Below are positions 19,179 to 27,915 of a DNA stretch of 37,871 nt, one piece after another (positions within the stretch are counted from its first letter, which is position 1; every line of letters starts with the position of its first letter). Origin of the DNA: Candidatus Aquicultor sp. (GTDB lineage: Bacteria > Actinomycetota > Aquicultoria > Aquicultorales > Aquicultoraceae); NCBI GenBank assembly GCA_030682615.1, contig JAUXNY010000043.1, positions 1 through 37,871 of the forward strand. The letters run 5' to 3'. Under the pieces are notes generated by a model, which ran no database searches, was not told where the DNA came from, and saw nothing but the letters and a program-made list of their open reading frames with translations. Both the position numbers and the translations under genes were made by a program.

Positions 19179-20051
19179 ATGTTAAGCATCGCGCTACCAA
19201 AAGGAAGTCTCGAAGAGCAGACCCTCAAGCTCTTCGCGCAAGCGGACCTCGAGATAAAGAAGAGTGCCAGGGGCTACAATCCGACCACAAACGACCCCCG
19301 AATCAGCAAGGTCAAGGTTTTAAGGCCGCAAGAAATCCCTACATACGTCGCCGAAGGCTATTTCGACCTCGGAATCGGCGGTCACGACTGGATAGTAGAA
19401 ACGGGAGCGGATGTCATAGAGGTCGCCGATATGCCGTATGCTAAAACCGGCGCGGGCATAATGAAACTTGTCGTTGCGGTGCCTGAGGGCTCGCCGATCG
19501 AAAGGCCCGAAGACATCCCGCCGGGCAGTCGTGTCAGCACTGAACTTATGAATGTGACCCGAAAATATTTTGAGGATATAGGCGTCCCGGTCAAGTTGTC
19601 GTTTTCATACGGGGCGACGGAAGCCAAGATACCCGAGCTCGTCGATGTCGTCGTCGACCTAACCGAGACGGGCGAAACGCTTCGCCGCAATCGCTTGAAG
19701 ATCATAGGCACCGTTCTTGAATCGACCACACGGCTGATGGTCAACAAAGCGTCGTGGGCCGACCCGCAAAAGAGGCGGGCAATCGAGGAGATAAAGACGC
19801 TTCTTCTGGGCGTCATAGAAGCCCGTGGCAAGGTTCTTATCAGTATGAACGTACCCAAGGCGCAGCTCGATTCCATCGTCTCCGTGTTGCCGGCGCTCAA
19901 GAACCCGACCGTTTCCCAGCTCTACAACTCCGACTACTTTGCGGTAGAGACGGTTGTAGAAAAAGCATGCGTCAACACGCTCATTCCTGAACTCAAGGCC
20001 GCCGGGGCCGAAGATATTATCGAACTCGTAATTTCTAAAATAGTGCGCTAG
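19179..20051 (+). CDS. hisG: ATP phosphoribosyltransferase, long form (with C-terminal regulatory domain)
   Basis: LSIALPKGSLEEQTLKLF, GIGGHDWIVE, DLTETGETLRRNRL; length 290 aa fits HisG-L. Confidence 0.93.
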   Translation: MLSIALPKGSLEEQTLKLFAQADLEIKKSARGYNPTTNDPRISKVKVLRPQEIPTYVAEGYFDLGIGGHDWIVETGADVIEVADMPYAKTGAGIMKLVVAVPEGSPIERPEDIPPGSRVSTELMNVTRKYFEDIGVPVKLSFSYGATEAKIPELVDVVVDLTETGETLRRNRLKIIGTVLESTTRLMVNKASWADPQKRRAIEEIKTLLLGVIEARGKVLISMNVPKAQLDSIVSVLPALKNPTVSQLYNSDYFAVETVVEKACVNTLIPELKAAGAEDIIELVISKIVR

Positions 20052-20250
20052 TTGGTTGGTCGATAAACCGGCAAGTAGCTTGAGCAGACCGGTTATCAAG
20101 CCATTGCTTAGTTAGCAAGCAGGCCATGGCTCGGATCTGCTTGTAGTGTAAAATACCGCCTTCTGTCTTTTTCAGCGGCTCGGTAGAGAAGCGTTTACCA
20201 ATTAATAGGCTACAACCACCCGCTTTTTCTGCAAAAAGGCTCTAATAAAT

Positions 20251-20279
20251 ATGAAAAAGCGCCTGTATCGTGGTATAAT
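20251..20279 (+). promoter_or_regulatory. Candidate promoter ATGAAA - 17 nt - TATAAT with extended -10 (TGGTATAAT)
   Basis: 20251-20256 and 20274-20279, 12 nt before ATG 20292 (a very short leader). Confidence 0.4.
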
Positions 20280-20291
20280 TGAAGACGAATT

Positions 20292-21626
20292 ATGTTTACA
20301 GAAATTGTATTCGGGACCGGTACGCAGAATCTCATATTAGATATACTTGCTATCGTTATAAAGCTGGGCATCCTGCTTATCGCACTCATCTTCTTCCAGC
20401 GGCTATATGCAGAAATCTCAAAGAATTCAGCCGACGGTCATCCAGAAAAAACTATCTTGGTATTGAGGGCTACGTTAACGGCCTTTGCGTTCGCTGTTTT
20501 AGCTCTAAACTGGCTTCCTTGGCTTTACGGTGCCACAGGTTCGCAGAATGCCTATGACCTCATCGCCGGTGAAGGACAATACGCATTAGCCATACCCCTC
20601 GTCTTTATTCTTATGGTGATTCTCGCAGCTTGGCGACGCAGCCCGAATTCTCCCACATCGGCGGCACCTATGTTTGCCGCATATGCGCTATCGATTGTCG
20701 TCATCGGCCTGCCGTCGGCCGCTTATAGGGACGCGCATGCCGTAGGACCGGCATGGTTGAGCCTGATCGTCGCCGGAATAGCGATTTTCCCGGCGATTCT
20801 TTATGCGGAAGGAATGCCGCATCCAACCAATCGGTTGCTTTATCGCTTCATAAATCTGGGCAAGGTTCGTTATGATGAAGCCGTTCACTATGCCGCGCAA
20901 AATCTTCACATCAGCTACAAGGGCTCCAATGTTCCTATAGGTTTTTCTGCTGCAGAAGGCGAATACCAGGGGAAAGTAGTGCAAATATTTGGCGCGGAGG
21001 GGAGCCTCTCAAACAATAAGATTGCGGGCATTATGACGGGCGCTGACTTCAAAGTCGATGATACGATAATTAACAGGCCCCATGCATGGCCTGAGGTTTA
21101 TTTTAAAGCGCTTCGCCTCGAGTTGCCGCGTTGGTATGTGGAGCTAGCCGAGGACGAGGGCTGGGAGCCCGACTTAAAGCGCCTTGAAATCGAAATCGAC
21201 GGGATTCAGATAGAAGATGAATATGAGATAGCGTCGCCGAAAGTGAAGAAAGCCCTGGAGATAGTCGAGAAGCTGAGAGAAGAGATAATCGATTTGGACG
21301 CGGAATTCATCTTGCTGAACCAAGACGGCGTCTTTGTCGGCTATGATTTTTCGCGGATGCGCATGCCGGTAGAGTACCTATTTGACAAAACAAAATTGCA
21401 GCTTAGCATGGTCGAGCAAATCGGTAAAATATTGGCGCCGGCAAAAGCGGACAAGAAGCAGCCCGCATCGCAAAAAGCGGACAAAGAGAAGACAACCAAG
21501 GCTAAAGAGGCAAAGCCCAAACAAGCGCAAGATAAGACCGTCAAAAGCAAAGCCCGCAAGAAAGGGACAATAGCGCGCTCTGGCCAGAAGGATCCCGCGC
21601 CCAACTCAGTACCGAACAGCGTTTAA
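20292..21626 (+). CDS. Hypothetical multi-pass membrane protein with soluble domain and Lys-rich C-terminal tail
   Basis: Several N-terminal hydrophobic helices, soluble central domain, then a KADKKQPASQKADKEKTTKAKEAKPKQAQDKTVKSKARKK tail; no family recognised. Confidence 0.7.
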   Translation: MFTEIVFGTGTQNLILDILAIVIKLGILLIALIFFQRLYAEISKNSADGHPEKTILVLRATLTAFAFAVLALNWLPWLYGATGSQNAYDLIAGEGQYALAIPLVFILMVILAAWRRSPNSPTSAAPMFAAYALSIVVIGLPSAAYRDAHAVGPAWLSLIVAGIAIFPAILYAEGMPHPTNRLLYRFINLGKVRYDEAVHYAAQNLHISYKGSNVPIGFSAAEGEYQGKVVQIFGAEGSLSNNKIAGIMTGADFKVDDTIINRPHAWPEVYFKALRLELPRWYVELAEDEGWEPDLKRLEIEIDGIQIEDEYEIASPKVKKALEIVEKLREEIIDLDAEFILLNQDGVFVGYDFSRMRMPVEYLFDKTKLQLSMVEQIGKILAPAKADKKQPASQKADKEKTTKAKEAKPKQAQDKTVKSKARKKGTIARSGQKDPAPNSVPNSV

Positions 21627-21737
21627 GCGATTTGGTCTTAAGTTGCTCGACAAATCACTTGAAAAAATAGTCTCGGTGCTGCTAATCTAGTGTCGATCGT
21701 TAATATGTTGATTTAGAATTTGGTATGTCAGCCTGTA

Positions 21738-21773
21738 AACAGGCATCCCACCAAAGCGGATGCTTGTTTTTTT
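21738..21773 (+). terminator. Intrinsic terminator / possible attenuator just upstream of pabB
   Basis: aacaggcatcc / caccaaagc / ggatgcttgtt (11-bp stem with one G.U) with a run of seven Ts; overlapping alternative hairpin gcctg-taaa-caggc at 21731-21744. Confidence 0.6.
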
Positions 21774-21789
21774 GTGTGGATAGGGAGCC

Positions 21790-23229
21790 ATGATAAACAC
21801 AGCAGGTAGTGTTCTTGTTGAGGAAATCAAGCATATCGAGCGACCTGATATCGCGTTTTGCGGGCTGCTCCGCGACCATATGCCGTTTTTGCTTGAAAGC
21901 GCGCTTCAGATGGAGCGATACGGGCGCTACTCGATTCTCGGCAGCAATCCGGTCAGCTTCATCAAGTCCAAGAACGGCGTCACCGAGTATTCGGTCGGCG
22001 GCGCGGTGAATATCAGCCGCTTAGATCCATTGCGGGTCATTGACGAACAGATTAAGGAGTTCGGTCATGCCGACGATTCCGAACTCGCCTCGTTGCCTTT
22101 TACGGGCGGCGCGGTCGGCTATTTCGGGTATGACCTCAACAGGCAAATTGAGAGGCTTCCCAATATTGCCTTCGACGACCAAGGGATACCCGACGCTTAT
22201 CTCGGCTTCTACACAGAGGCTTTAGTCGTCGACCACAAGGACCGTCGAACATACGCGATTTCGTATATTCCCACTAACATATCTTTCACAGCGCGGGACG
22301 CGTCGGTCAGGTTGAAGGGGCTTATTACAAAAGCGACATCCCCAAATAGTGTCCAGTTTGGCAGGCTGGATTATGGCAGCAGAAACCGGCGAGTTGCGGA
22401 AAATCTTAGCTCGAACATGACGAAGGAACGGTATCGCGAGATTATCGAGCGTGCGCAGTCGTATATTTCCGAGGGAGACATCTTTCAAGTAAACCTGGCC
22501 CAGCGGTTTCAAGCGGACTTAAAAGTCGAGCACTATCACCTTTACGAGCAGCTCAGAGCATGCAACCCGGCCCCATTCGCCGCGTTTTTAGGGTATCGGG
22601 ATTTCTCGATATTGAGCTCTTCGCCGGAGCGGTTTATGCTGGTAGAAGACGGTTATGTCGAAACCAGGCCTATCAAAGGAACCAGGCCGCGCTTTACCGA
22701 CGAGCAAGAGGATGCCCGAGCCGCCGACGAACTCTCACGGAGCGAGAAAGATTCCGCCGAGCATGTGATGATAGTCGATGTCAAACGCAACGACCTGGGA
22801 CGGGTGTGCGAGTTCGGCAGTGTTCAAGTCCCGGAGCTGATGGTCGTAGAGAGTTATAAGGCTGTCCACCACCTGGTTTCGACGGTCGTAGGGCAGCTTC
22901 GGCCAGACGTTAGCGACTTGGATTTGGTGCGCGCCAGTTTTCCGGGCGGCTCTATCACCGGCGCACCGAAAATCAGGGCGATGGAGATAATAGAGGAACT
23001 CGAGCCCTGCAGGCGAAATATTTACACAGGAGCGATAGGGTATCTAAGCACAAACCACAAGATGGACACGAATATTGCCATCAGGACGATAGTCGCAATA
23101 GACGATAGGGCATACCTACACGTAGGCGGCGGTATTGTCGCAGACTCGAACGCGGAAGCCGAATACCAGGAGACGCTCGACAAGGGGCACGCTTTGTTTA
23201 ATGCGCTCGGTGTGCGCGTCGGCGGCTAG
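21790..23229 (+). CDS. pabB: Aminodeoxychorismate synthase component I (chorismate-binding enzyme)
   Basis: ETRPIKGTRPR (Lys motif typical of PabB), IVDVKRNDLGRVCEFGSVQVP, FPGGSITGAPKIRAMEII; followed by pabC. Confidence 0.87.
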   Translation: MINTAGSVLVEEIKHIERPDIAFCGLLRDHMPFLLESALQMERYGRYSILGSNPVSFIKSKNGVTEYSVGGAVNISRLDPLRVIDEQIKEFGHADDSELASLPFTGGAVGYFGYDLNRQIERLPNIAFDDQGIPDAYLGFYTEALVVDHKDRRTYAISYIPTNISFTARDASVRLKGLITKATSPNSVQFGRLDYGSRNRRVAENLSSNMTKERYREIIERAQSYISEGDIFQVNLAQRFQADLKVEHYHLYEQLRACNPAPFAAFLGYRDFSILSSSPERFMLVEDGYVETRPIKGTRPRFTDEQEDARAADELSRSEKDSAEHVMIVDVKRNDLGRVCEFGSVQVPELMVVESYKAVHHLVSTVVGQLRPDVSDLDLVRASFPGGSITGAPKIRAMEIIEELEPCRRNIYTGAIGYLSTNHKMDTNIAIRTIVAIDDRAYLHVGGGIVADSNAEAEYQETLDKGHALFNALGVRVGG

Positions 23230-23270
23230 TAATCCGGTTCTCAAACATCTTTGCGAAAGATAGGTACCAT

Positions 23271-24104
23271 ATGGAAGTCTACGTCAACGGCGAGTTTATG
23301 GATGAGTGTAAGGCCTCGGTAAGCGCGCTCGATAGGGGCCTGCTCCTGGGAGAGGGGCTCTTCGAGACGATGCGCGCCTACAGCGGCGCTATCTTCATGC
23401 TCGACAGGCACCTTGAGCGGATTGTTGCCGGGATGAAGACCTTAGGATTTAAGACCATGCCCGGGCATGATGTTCTGTCGCGCGCGTGTCGCAGCACGCT
23501 GGCAACGAACGGCTTTGACGACGCGAGAATCCGGTTGACCATCACAAGGGGAACCGTCACGGCGAAGCAGCCGACTGTGGTCGTGAGCGCGGAGCGATAC
23601 CATGGTTATGAGCCGGAGCTTTATGCGAGCGGCATGTCCGCAATTACATTGCACGGTTACCGCATCTCCGGAAGCCCGCTTCATCAGCTCAAATCCACGA
23701 GCTACCTACCATCGCTCATCGCCAGAGAAAAGGCGTTGGCCGAAGACTGTCACGAGGCACTTCTCGTCAATGAAAAAGGGGACGTCGCCGAAGGGTCTTT
23801 CACCAATATTTTCGCGATAGAAGCGGGGACTTTGTTTACACCGCCAATAGAAGACGGTCTGTTGCCCGGCATCACACGCGAGTGCGTCCTTGAGATGGCG
23901 GCAAACGCGGGACTCAAGGTGTTACAGGAGAGCGTTTCCGTGCCCCGTTTGCAGTCGGCGCTAGAAGTGTTTTTGACTAACTCCCTTTTAGAGATAATGC
24001 CGCTTACCAGGGTCGACCAAACCGACATCGGGGGCGGCAAGCCGGGCGAGATAACCCTGGAGTTGAGAGAACGGTATCATGAACGGATATCGATAAACTC
24101 TTGA
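23271..24104 (+). CDS. pabC: Class IV PLP-dependent aminotransferase-fold enzyme, probable aminodeoxychorismate lyase
   Basis: VNGEFMDECKASVSALDRGLLLGEGLFETMRAY, LKSTSYLPSLIAREKA, EALLVNEKGDVAEGSFTNIF; adjacent to pabB. Confidence 0.82.
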   Translation: MEVYVNGEFMDECKASVSALDRGLLLGEGLFETMRAYSGAIFMLDRHLERIVAGMKTLGFKTMPGHDVLSRACRSTLATNGFDDARIRLTITRGTVTAKQPTVVVSAERYHGYEPELYASGMSAITLHGYRISGSPLHQLKSTSYLPSLIAREKALAEDCHEALLVNEKGDVAEGSFTNIFAIEAGTLFTPPIEDGLLPGITRECVLEMAANAGLKVLQESVSVPRLQSALEVFLTNSLLEIMPLTRVDQTDIGGGKPGEITLELRERYHERISINS

Positions 24105-24107
24105 AAC

Positions 24108-24407
24108 TTAAGCCTTAGTTTCAAATTGCCAGCAACCTATCTCAACCCTCATCTCGTTCTCGAGTTTGCTCAAGACCAGGTTGTAATCGCTCGAGACCTC
24201 GGACGGGACAAGGTGGACAAGGATTTGCATTAGCTCGGAGCGGTTGTTCATGCGCACAACCTTCTGCTCGTTGGATACCTCGTATCCCTTGACGCCGACA
24301 TCCTCAAGGAGTTTCTCAACCTTGATAACGCTCCAACAGTCAGGATGCGCCTCTTGCGGAGCGCGTATTTTATCCAAAAAACCTGTTAAGATCGATGTTC
24401 TTGCCAT
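24108..24407 (-). CDS. Conserved hypothetical protein, 99 aa
   Basis: ATG preceded on the minus strand by ttgaggaggtggggtc SD; no family recognised. Confidence 0.6.
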   Translation of the reverse strand: MARTSILTGFLDKIRAPQEAHPDCWSVIKVEKLLEDVGVKGYEVSNEQKVVRMNNRSELMQILVHLVPSEVSSDYNLVLSKLENEMRVEIGCWQFETKA

Positions 24408-24604
24408 GACCCCACCTCCTCAACCTTCACCCTAGAGACACCTGGCCGCCGAGCCCGGATATCGGGCAAGGCGTTGATATAAGGCGCCTTCTTAAATTAT
24501 CCTACCTTTTCTGTAAAGTATGAATAATTATTCCGCTAATGCGCTAATCGCAAGTTCAATGGTTGATTTAGCACCGTAAGCGGTTCGGGCGAGACAGAGG
24601 TGCG

Positions 24605-27217
24605 CTAGGTTGTCACGTAGAGAACGACTTTTGCCCCGCGCTCAATCCGCGCCCGTGCTTTAGGCTCTTGTTTGGAGATGTTTCCGGCCCCGTACTTTTC
24701 GAAACTCTCTTTGTTGGAGTCGCTGTATGTCGTAATCTCAAATCCCTTGGACTCGAGTATATCGCGCGCTCGCGCTTCGCTTTTGCCGCGTACATCCGGC
24801 ATGATGACCTTACCGCTTTCGCCGCTAATAACGATAGTGATATTAGCACCCGGCTCTGCGATAAAACCCGCCGGCGGTCTTTGGCCTATGACTTGGTTCT
24901 GTGGCTCGTTGCTCAAGCGGTATTCACCTGTGACGACGAAACCGCGAGCCTCCAGTTCATCGACTGCCGTATCGATTGCGAGACCTATGACGTTTGGTAC
25001 AACCGTTCCATTCCCGTCTTCGGTTATGACGTCGCCGCCAGTGCTTATGGAAAGCGCTATGATAGCCTCTTTCCTCACTTCCGTTCCCGCCGCGGGGCTC
25101 TGCTCAAAGACCTGTCCCGGAGGGCCCGCAAACGGTTTGTTGACCAAAGTGTGGCCGAGCTTAAGCTCCGTGAGTTTCTTGATAGCTTCATCCTGGGTCA
25201 GGCCGATAAGGTCGGGCAGCGGTATGGGCTGGTGGACGTTGCATGTCTTTACATTACTCGGTTTATATTTTCGCACAAAGATATGATAGCTTGTCTTCGG
25301 GCACCACTCCGTGCTTAAGAGGTTGGTTTCGTCGCACATTTGAATTTGACTGAAACTGCCCCTCGGCGGTTTATCGAAGCTGTGTTCTCTTACGTCTTTG
25401 AGCGCCCGCTTCATGTGTGCCGCCCATATTTGAGCCGGAAACGAGCCTCCGGAAACCCTGATGCCGTGGACGTTCTTCATCGGCTTCGGCGGGTCGCCCG
25501 GCTCGCGCAAGTATCCGACCCATACCGCCGTAGCCAAGTCAGGCGTATAACCACAGAACCACGCGTCGACGTAATCCTGGCTCGTCCCTGTTTTTCCCGC
25601 AGACGGCCTTCCAATCGCGGCTCGTCGTCCTGTTCCACTCTGGATTACGCCTCGTAGCGCTTCAGTCACGAGGTAAGCCACAGCCTTGTCGACTACTTGC
25701 TCGGGTTCGGCCTTATGTTTATATATCAACTCACCTTGAGCGGTCGTGATTTTATCCACACCGTAGGCTTTATTATGCTTCCCGCCATTCGCGAGAGTGG
25801 CATAGGCGTTGGCCATTTCAAGCGGGGTCACGCCTCGCTCTAGACCGCCAAGCGTGATGGCCGGGTTTGCTTCGAGCTTGCTTGTAATGCCGAGGTCTTT
25901 CGCGACCTTGACGACATTGTTAGCGCCGATTTTCATGATTAGACCGGCATAGACTACATTTACCGACCATGCAGTCGCCCGCCGAAGGTCCATATAGCCG
26001 GCTCCGGATTCACCCGAAGAGTTATGTACTTTCCAGTTCGCGCTTCCCGCGACCTTGAATATCTTCGGCGAAGACGCTTCATACCCGTCGTCGGGAGAGA
26101 CGCCTTCCATCAAGGCCGCCGTCAGTGTGAACGGCTTAAATGCCGACCCCGGTTGTCTTCCCGGCCATTGTGCGGCAATATTGAATTTCTGTCTCGCAAA
26201 ATCCTTGCCTCCGACCATGGCCCGGACTGCTCCGCTCTTTGGCTCAATCGAGACGAGGGCGACGTCCGGGTCCGTCGAGCTGGGGAGATATTTCTTCCAG
26301 GCAAGCTCGGAGCTCTCCTGTATTTTCGGGTCTAGCGTAGTATGTATCCTAAAGCCTTGAGAGTATATCGCCTTTTCATCGTAGCCGAGCTCTTTCAGCT
26401 CGGTCTTTACCCATTCGGTGAAATATGGAGCGATGCCCTGATAACTTCGCTGCCTGGGTTGCAGGGCGAGCGGGCGCTCTTTTGCTATACCGGCCTCTTT
26501 CTCGTCGGCATAGCCTTGGTCGATCATAAGCCCGATTACCAGGTCGCGCCGCTTTACGGCACCCTCGGGATTCTTATATGGGTTATACGACTCGGGAGCT
26601 TTGATCATTCCCGCAAGGAGCGCGCTTTGCTCGAGGTTCAACTTGCTTGCCGGGACACCGAAGTATGACTGCGCTGCGGCCTCGATACCGTAAGCGCCGC
26701 TCCCAAAGTAGATAGTGTTCAAGTATTTTTCGAGAATCTCTTCTTTCTTATAAGTGCGTTCGAGTTTGGTGGCGAGAAAAGCCTCCCGTAATTTTCTCGA
26801 GACTGTCTTTTCGGGGCTGAAATAAGCGTTCTTTACGTATTGTTGAGTTATGGTCGAGCCACCCTGCGCCGTATCCATTTGGCGGACGTCCTTTATCAAA
26901 GCGCCGATGATTCTTATGTAATCGACGCCTCGATGCTGGTAATAGCGCTGGTCTTCAACAGAAATCACGGCTTTCTGTATGGTGGGCGAGATATCTTTGA
27001 GCGGGACGATAGTTCGGTTTTCCTGGAAAAGACGCGTGATCAGGGTGCCGTCGGCCGCATAAATATGCGTCGTCTGGGTCTTGATAACACTTTTTACATC
27101 TCCGATATCGGGCAGGTCTCTTGTTGCCTCGTAGACAAAGATGCCTCCGGCGATGCCGGTCAAGACGAACATCACCATTATGGTAGCTAGAAATTTGCGA
27201 CTAAAAATGCAACCCAC
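24605..27217 (-). CDS. Class A penicillin-binding protein (PBP1A family) with three C-terminal PASTA domains
   Basis: Transglycosylase motifs EDQRYYQHRGVDYIRI, QGGSTITQQYVKNAY; transpeptidase PGSAFKPFTLTAAL, KTGTSQDYVDAWFCGYTP; three PASTA repeats. GTG 27217 with SD ggagga is preferred over track start 27280. Confidence 0.92.
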   Translation of the reverse strand: MGCIFSRKFLATIMVMFVLTGIAGGIFVYEATRDLPDIGDVKSVIKTQTTHIYAADGTLITRLFQENRTIVPLKDISPTIQKAVISVEDQRYYQHRGVDYIRIIGALIKDVRQMDTAQGGSTITQQYVKNAYFSPEKTVSRKLREAFLATKLERTYKKEEILEKYLNTIYFGSGAYGIEAAAQSYFGVPASKLNLEQSALLAGMIKAPESYNPYKNPEGAVKRRDLVIGLMIDQGYADEKEAGIAKERPLALQPRQRSYQGIAPYFTEWVKTELKELGYDEKAIYSQGFRIHTTLDPKIQESSELAWKKYLPSSTDPDVALVSIEPKSGAVRAMVGGKDFARQKFNIAAQWPGRQPGSAFKPFTLTAALMEGVSPDDGYEASSPKIFKVAGSANWKVHNSSGESGAGYMDLRRATAWSVNVVYAGLIMKIGANNVVKVAKDLGITSKLEANPAITLGGLERGVTPLEMANAYATLANGGKHNKAYGVDKITTAQGELIYKHKAEPEQVVDKAVAYLVTEALRGVIQSGTGRRAAIGRPSAGKTGTSQDYVDAWFCGYTPDLATAVWVGYLREPGDPPKPMKNVHGIRVSGGSFPAQIWAAHMKRALKDVREHSFDKPPRGSFSQIQMCDETNLLSTEWCPKTSYHIFVRKYKPSNVKTCNVHQPIPLPDLIGLTQDEAIKKLTELKLGHTLVNKPFAGPPGQVFEQSPAAGTEVRKEAIIALSISTGGDVITEDGNGTVVPNVIGLAIDTAVDELEARGFVVTGEYRLSNEPQNQVIGQRPPAGFIAEPGANITIVISGESGKVIMPDVRGKSEARARDILESKGFEITTYSDSNKESFEKYGAGNISKQEPKARARIERGAKVVLYVTT

Positions 27218-27430
27218 TGTTGTTCCTCCAGTTGCCACGACTTCTTCAATAAATAATACTATTAAGAAATAGATTGCCACAAAAATGGCGATTTTGCCAT
27301 AGGTTTGTTTGACCCCCAGGTACCTGCCAGGCGAAGATGCACCCGATATACTACTAGAGTATCACAAGCAGTCGATTTGACCACTCTCTATATGCGCGCG
27401 GGCGTCATCAACATCCACTATATTATTTCA

Positions 27431-27449
27431 ATATCCTATGGTAGGATAT
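27431..27449. promoter_or_regulatory. Perfect 8-bp palindrome (ATATCCTA-TGG-TAGGATAT) upstream of nifU-like gene; candidate operator
   Basis: Read directly; ends 32 nt before the likely TTG start. Confidence 0.5.
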
Positions 27450-27481
27450 ACGGGTGTCAATAAATTCAGGAGGTGGAAGTA

Positions 27482-27703
27482 TTGAAAGAGAAGGTCGAAG
27501 AAGCACTCGCCCGTATTCGTCCTGCGTTGCAGGCGGACGGTGGAGATATTGAGTTGATCGATATCACGGATGACGGAATCGTAAAGGTAGCCCTGAGGGG
27601 CTCTTGCGCAGGATGTCCGATGTCGCAGATGACTCTGACGAATTACGTCGAGCAGACCATGAAAGAGATGGTTCCCGAGGTAAAAGCGGTTCAAGCAGTC
27701 TAG
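27482..27703 (+). CDS. NifU C-terminal-domain Fe-S scaffold protein
   Basis: RPALQADGGDIELIDI and LRGSCAGCPMSQMTL (CxxC) are typical of NifU C-terminal domains. SD caggaggt favours TTG 27482 over track start 27473. Confidence 0.9.
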   Translation: MKEKVEEALARIRPALQADGGDIELIDITDDGIVKVALRGSCAGCPMSQMTLTNYVEQTMKEMVPEVKAVQAV

Positions 27704-27915
27704 GTCTCTAGGCTTTAAGAACCTGAGCGAAAAAGGAATCGGATCGCGGGAGCAAGCAAATTGCAGGCGCTGCGTTCGAAATATGGCGGCCGAGGCTTAA
27801 GACCTCGGCTGTCGTGGTTTACCGTCCGAATTAGTCGATGTGCGCAAGTCGGCAAGGCAAACGCCCGTTAACTGGAGCAAGGCAGGGCACTTTTTAGGGT
27901 TATGAGGTTGATTTC

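Noticed and set aside
24424-24500. Two small hairpins (gcccg/cgggc and aaggcg/cgcctt) in the leader of the 24108-24407 gene
   Set aside because: Short stems that could occur by chance; no matching known motif.
24668-25318. 216- and 204-aa plus-strand ORFs
   Set aside because: Antisense to the PBP1A/PASTA gene; no independent start signals or motifs.
27704-27915. Possible structured RNA between nifU-like and U32 genes (gccgagg-cttaaga-cctcggc hairpin)
   Set aside because: Only one 7-bp hairpin is clear; no known riboswitch core recognised and no tRNA fold.
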